A DNA stretch of 5,431 bases from positions 1 through 5,431 of the forward strand of contig JAAZLU010000174.1 of assembly GCA_012799165.1 (NCBI GenBank). The letters are read 5' to 3'. A program made the translations under genes and the position numbers. The notes beneath the pieces were generated by a model, which was not told the origin of the DNA, made no database searches, and saw only the letters and a list, made by a program, of their open reading frames with translations. How positions within the stretch are numbered: the stretch's first letter is position 1; each line of letters starts with the position of its first letter. The stretch is from Clostridiales bacterium (GTDB lineage Bacteria > Bacillota > Clostridia > Peptostreptococcales > Anaerovoracaceae). This document shows, piece after piece, positions 4,601 through 5,431 of this stretch.

Positions 4601-5431
4601 CTCGGTCCGCACCCGCAGACCGCCGCTTGCGCTCTTGCTCACAATTACGTTTCCGACGCTGCTTTTGTTTCTTATAATTATCGAGTTTTCACCTCCGCCT
4701 CTCACTACGAGGCGACCGCTTATCTTCACATTATCGAGGGTGAAGTCCCCATCACCGACGCCGTCGCCGACTATGATGTCTCCCTTAACCTCCATGTCTT
4801 TAAATACGACGTCCGGCACATTCACAATTACATTGCCTTCGGCAATTTCCGTATAGGTTCCGGCAGAACTGATATATACCTGAACCATGTTATACATGAT
4901 TTGGGCGAACTCGGCGCGAGTTATCGGAGCCAAAGGTTTGAGCTGTCCGTTGCTTCCACTTACATAGCCCGCCTCAAAGAGCGCCGAAAGTTTTCCAGCC
5001 GCCCAGGGGCTCACATCCGCAGCATCTTTGAAAGCATTGAGTGAAGCAGCCTTGCCGTCCGCGAGCTTAAATACCTTGGCGAGCACCGTGAAGGCCTCCT
5101 GCCTCGTTACGGGATCCTGAGGCCTCATCAACGAGCCGGAACCCGCAAAACTCTGCATTGCGAGCGCTTTTCCTATTTCCCCGGCATACCAGCTATCCTT
5201 CGGCACATCACTGAAGGCACTTATGTCTGCCTTTTCAATGGAACCGAAAGCATTATTTATCACCGCGGCCATCTCTGCACGCGTTAGATTGTCGAAGGGT
5301 TTAATCCGCCCTCTGGAACCCTTTAGTATGCCGTTTTCCGATGCGGCTTTAAGTGCCGCATAAGCCCAGTGTTCCTTACCTGGCATATCGGAAAATCCTT
5401 CAGATTCCGCAGATGCGGAGAAAACGAAGGA
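1625..5431 (-). CDS. Large SLH-anchored surface protein with beta-solenoid repeats (5' end beyond window)
   Basis: This is a secreted cell-surface protein, 1268 codons visible, open to the right edge. Residues are numbered from the first visible codon. Residues 1-8 (SFVFSASA) look like the end of a signal peptide with an AxA cleavage site, so the Met at 5386 is not the start. Three SLH domains follow (about 12-64, 70-125, 131-185), with TRAE, TRQE and TRAE at 50-53, 109-112 and 171-174; such domains bind pyruvylated secondary cell-wall polysaccharide. Residues about 199-400 form a first parallel beta-solenoid containing GDIIVGDGVGDGDFTLDNV. A linker at 432-449 has five Asp, Glu, then a Pro-rich stretch. 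Residues about 535-895 are a second solenoid of short strands joined by Asn-x-Gly turns. Glu/Lys-rich helical stretches interrupt at about 793-812 and 900-965. A module of a short helix followed by beta strands recurs at about 465-535, 937-1020 and 1117-1175. The C-terminus is plain, with no LPxTG or membrane anchor. No catalytic motif is recognised; an adhesin, stalk or S-layer-associated role is inferred. Confidence 0.93.
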   Translation of the reverse strand, partial: SFVFSASAESEGFSDMPGKEHWAYAALKAASENGILKGSRGRIKPFDNLTRAEMAAVINNAFGSIEKADISAFSDVPKDSWYAGEIGKALAMQSFAGSGSLMRPQDPVTRQEAFTVLAKVFKLADGKAASLNAFKDAADVSPWAAGKLSALFEAGYVSGSNGQLKPLAPITRAEFAQIMYNMVQVYISSAGTYTEIAEGNVIVNVPDVVFKDMEVKGDIIVGDGVGDGDFTLDNVKISGRLVVRGGGENSIIIRNKSSVGNVIVSKSASGGLRVRTEQGCRVEIIHIDDGKDDVILEGEFNRVVVESDNKVLLKDANITSLSLAAEGSNVNLDGSTKVTLAEIEPEAEDSKLSIGKDASVASLNSSAGGVSVEGKGKLAVANVSGNNTAVNTVGTSLTVAENASGVEENGKQVDGGETVVTADKEVKPAPADDDDDEYVPPAPPVQPPKAYVLRKNEELGVAADIAFESFAEVIAKADEVKAAHAETEDMPEIAFMKDAVLRDLALSKDYNFIVLGDNVTIEGNVTIEGFVSVKGTLINNGHLSLLYSDQGNSDLAVDTDATLINRGTIEIFGGPGEDPFAQPNGSKLAVFGGTMRNESGAEVLNDGWIWLSEGATLDNAGTIKSTKLIRCDGSNIVNKPGGVIDVNSGEFRVTALPDVYEMREGLEVHIMTGAFSRVENRGTINNNNDSNFSIVGGTLLNYGTINNAEEAYIMISTELIVTERRNGDLKEYSIELPESFSKGEFKNYNVVNNNGSISATDFVNESGASFINMGGFYISAWKTARTFCTWIDENDELSDEDKTEQSETILSDANIIIPKPSFMNRGSFVSGTEAFQFGDFWQTEGQIINEGSFINNGSCTLQNLNFTSSGELENYGDLKMLACTFELSSDFDNQGVTSVYDRYYDNKAEGSENELCEGVEQLKNQLKEGSQELIMVARVYSHEAFKAAQEIQETYIQENEGERKYRSMEIMTDLEISEDTNFSYFIDYQLFPQLKINEGGWMTRASSTITVKEGATLTIGRGSFLHIEGWEADQPSILVLESGGTIHTLGSTELDLEAAHLGFGPFSKFTNNGGTINNEGLIHVSYEEDRESENGDLIRVGDVETALQGVPNCRKEVTVYTQSGFDKALAGDYTDVYLHEGCYAEIKEDTTTAMHIGLDPGCSIVVNDGVTWTINAEHLMNNGDISVYGKMLLNNVFFENRNNLEVGFAEGDIPEEDYPTIELNSGTRLENHNIVRVYPIGKVRIMPGANLSGNEPEVDDGGIVEHIE
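2382..2395 (-). repeat. 14-bp dispersed repeat, copy 1
   Basis: AGCGTAGCGCCCTC on the plus strand also occurs at 3582-3595. Here it encodes the EGATLT part of the second helix-strand module of the SLH protein. The match is probably common descent of repeat units within the gene. Confidence 0.6.
2747..3829 (-). repeat. Degenerate Asn-x-Gly beta-solenoid repeat region
   Basis: About 360 codons of the SLH protein hold many short variants of the pattern 'hydrophobic, Asn, x, Gly, [TSH], [IL]': INNGHL, INRGTI, DNAGTI, ENRGTI, LNYGTI, VNNNGSI, MNRGSF, INEGSF, INNGSC and ENYGDL. The spacing is irregular, roughly 14-35 residues. It fits a right-handed parallel beta-helix whose turns are stacked asparagines. 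At DNA level the copies are diverged, so this is an old protein repeat rather than a recent array. Confidence 0.8.
3582..3595 (-). repeat. 14-bp dispersed repeat, copy 2
   Basis: This is the second copy of AGCGTAGCGCCCTC. It encodes EGATLD within the Asn-x-Gly repeat region of the SLH protein. Both copies are in the same reading frame, which suggests shared ancestry or intragenic gene conversion between solenoid turns. Confidence 0.6.
3845..3880 (-). repeat. Exact 18-bp tandem duplication
   Basis: Two identical 18-base units (3845-3862 and 3863-3880, plus strand TCCTTCTATCGTAACATT) lie directly next to each other. They encode NVTIEG twice in a row in the SLH protein, that is, an extra copy of one beta strand with its turn. 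Identity at every base, including synonymous positions, in a region where other repeats are diverged points to a recent duplication. Confidence 0.95.
4085..4138 (-). other. Acidic and proline-rich linker of the SLH protein
   Basis: This segment codes for DDDDDEY followed by VPPAPPVQPPK, between the first solenoid and the rest of the protein. Such low-complexity acidic/proline segments usually act as extended spacers in surface proteins. It marks the border between the wall-proximal part and the distal repeat part. Confidence 0.8.
4877..5395 (-). other. Triple SLH cell-wall anchoring region
   Basis: Three consecutive SLH domains are encoded. Each shows the usual order: an F-[SK]-D start, an aromatic-containing helix (HWAYAAL, SWYAGEI, PWAAGKL), a glycine-rich turn, and a [LVI]TRxE motif. 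The middle copy has TRQE and lacks the usual glycine-containing 'GYxxG' turn wording, so it is the most divergent. Three copies is the standard number for the trefoil SLH wall-binding unit. Confidence 0.92.
5408..5431 (-). other. Tail of the signal peptide of the SLH protein
   Basis: The eight codons at the right edge read SFVFSASA, continuous in frame with the SLH domains and without a stop. A short hydrophobic end plus A-S-A followed by ESEG is a typical signal peptidase I site. The mature protein would start with its SLH domains. The rest of the signal peptide, the start codon and the promoter lie beyond the window. Confidence 0.7.

Noticed and set aside
4200..4856. 218-codon open frame on the plus strand
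   Set aside because: It is antisense to the first solenoid of the SLH gene. Its Ser/Thr/Leu/Pro-rich translation mirrors the repeated codons on the other strand, and no ribosome binding site or known domain is visible.
4574..5044. 156-codon open frame on the plus strand
   Set aside because: It is the antisense shadow of the SLH/solenoid coding region, with no motif and no plausible translation signals.
1625..5386. Carbohydrate-active enzyme (pectate lyase-like) activity from the beta-helix
   Set aside because: No recognisable catalytic Asp/Arg/Lys arrangement or substrate-domain motif was seen. A beta-solenoid alone does not show enzyme activity.

Overview
All supported genes in this window lie on the minus strand, so the biology reads from the right edge to the left. 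The gene set suggests a Bacillota (Firmicutes) bacterium, most likely of the class Clostridia. It includes a secreted surface protein anchored by three N-terminal SLH domains, a single-pass ComEA-like DNA-binding protein, a small DUF896/UPF0291 protein (a family typical of Bacillota), and an MnmA whose first catalytic-loop position carries Cys. Strong AGGAGG-type ribosome binding sites and a near-consensus sigma-A promoter agree with this. The genus cannot be told from the sequence.

Layout from right to left. (1) 5431-1625: a very large SLH-anchored protein, open at the right edge, with only the tail of its signal peptide visible. After the SLH domains come a first beta-solenoid, an acidic/proline linker, and a long Asn-Gly-rich second solenoid. 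Three divergent repeats of a helix-plus-strand module are spread along its length. A strong intrinsic terminator (1559-1598) ends it. (2) 1438-989: a short comEA-like gene with its own extended -10 promoter and a ribosome binding site that moves the start 8 codons inside the longest ORF. (3) 954-926: a TTGACG-17-TATAAT promoter. (4) 902-672: a DUF896 protein. (5) 672-1: the first 224 codons of mnmA (tRNA 2-thiouridylase), joined to the DUF896 gene by a TGATG stop/start overlap and leaving the window at the left edge.

The genes form at least three transcription units: the surface protein, comEA, and DUF896-mnmA. comEA could also read through into DUF896-mnmA, because no convincing terminator is seen between them. 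The surface protein presumably binds pyruvylated secondary cell-wall polysaccharide and projects a long solenoid stalk. ComEA would bind DNA at the membrane outer face. MnmA would thiolate U34 of Lys, Glu and Gln tRNAs. No functional link between the surface protein and the other genes is evident.

No mobile element, CRISPR array, tRNA/rRNA gene or obvious defence system was found. The least explained content is the modular architecture of the surface protein (including an exact 18-bp tandem duplication and nine cysteines), the CxxCxxC in MnmA, and the tight coupling of DUF896 to mnmA.
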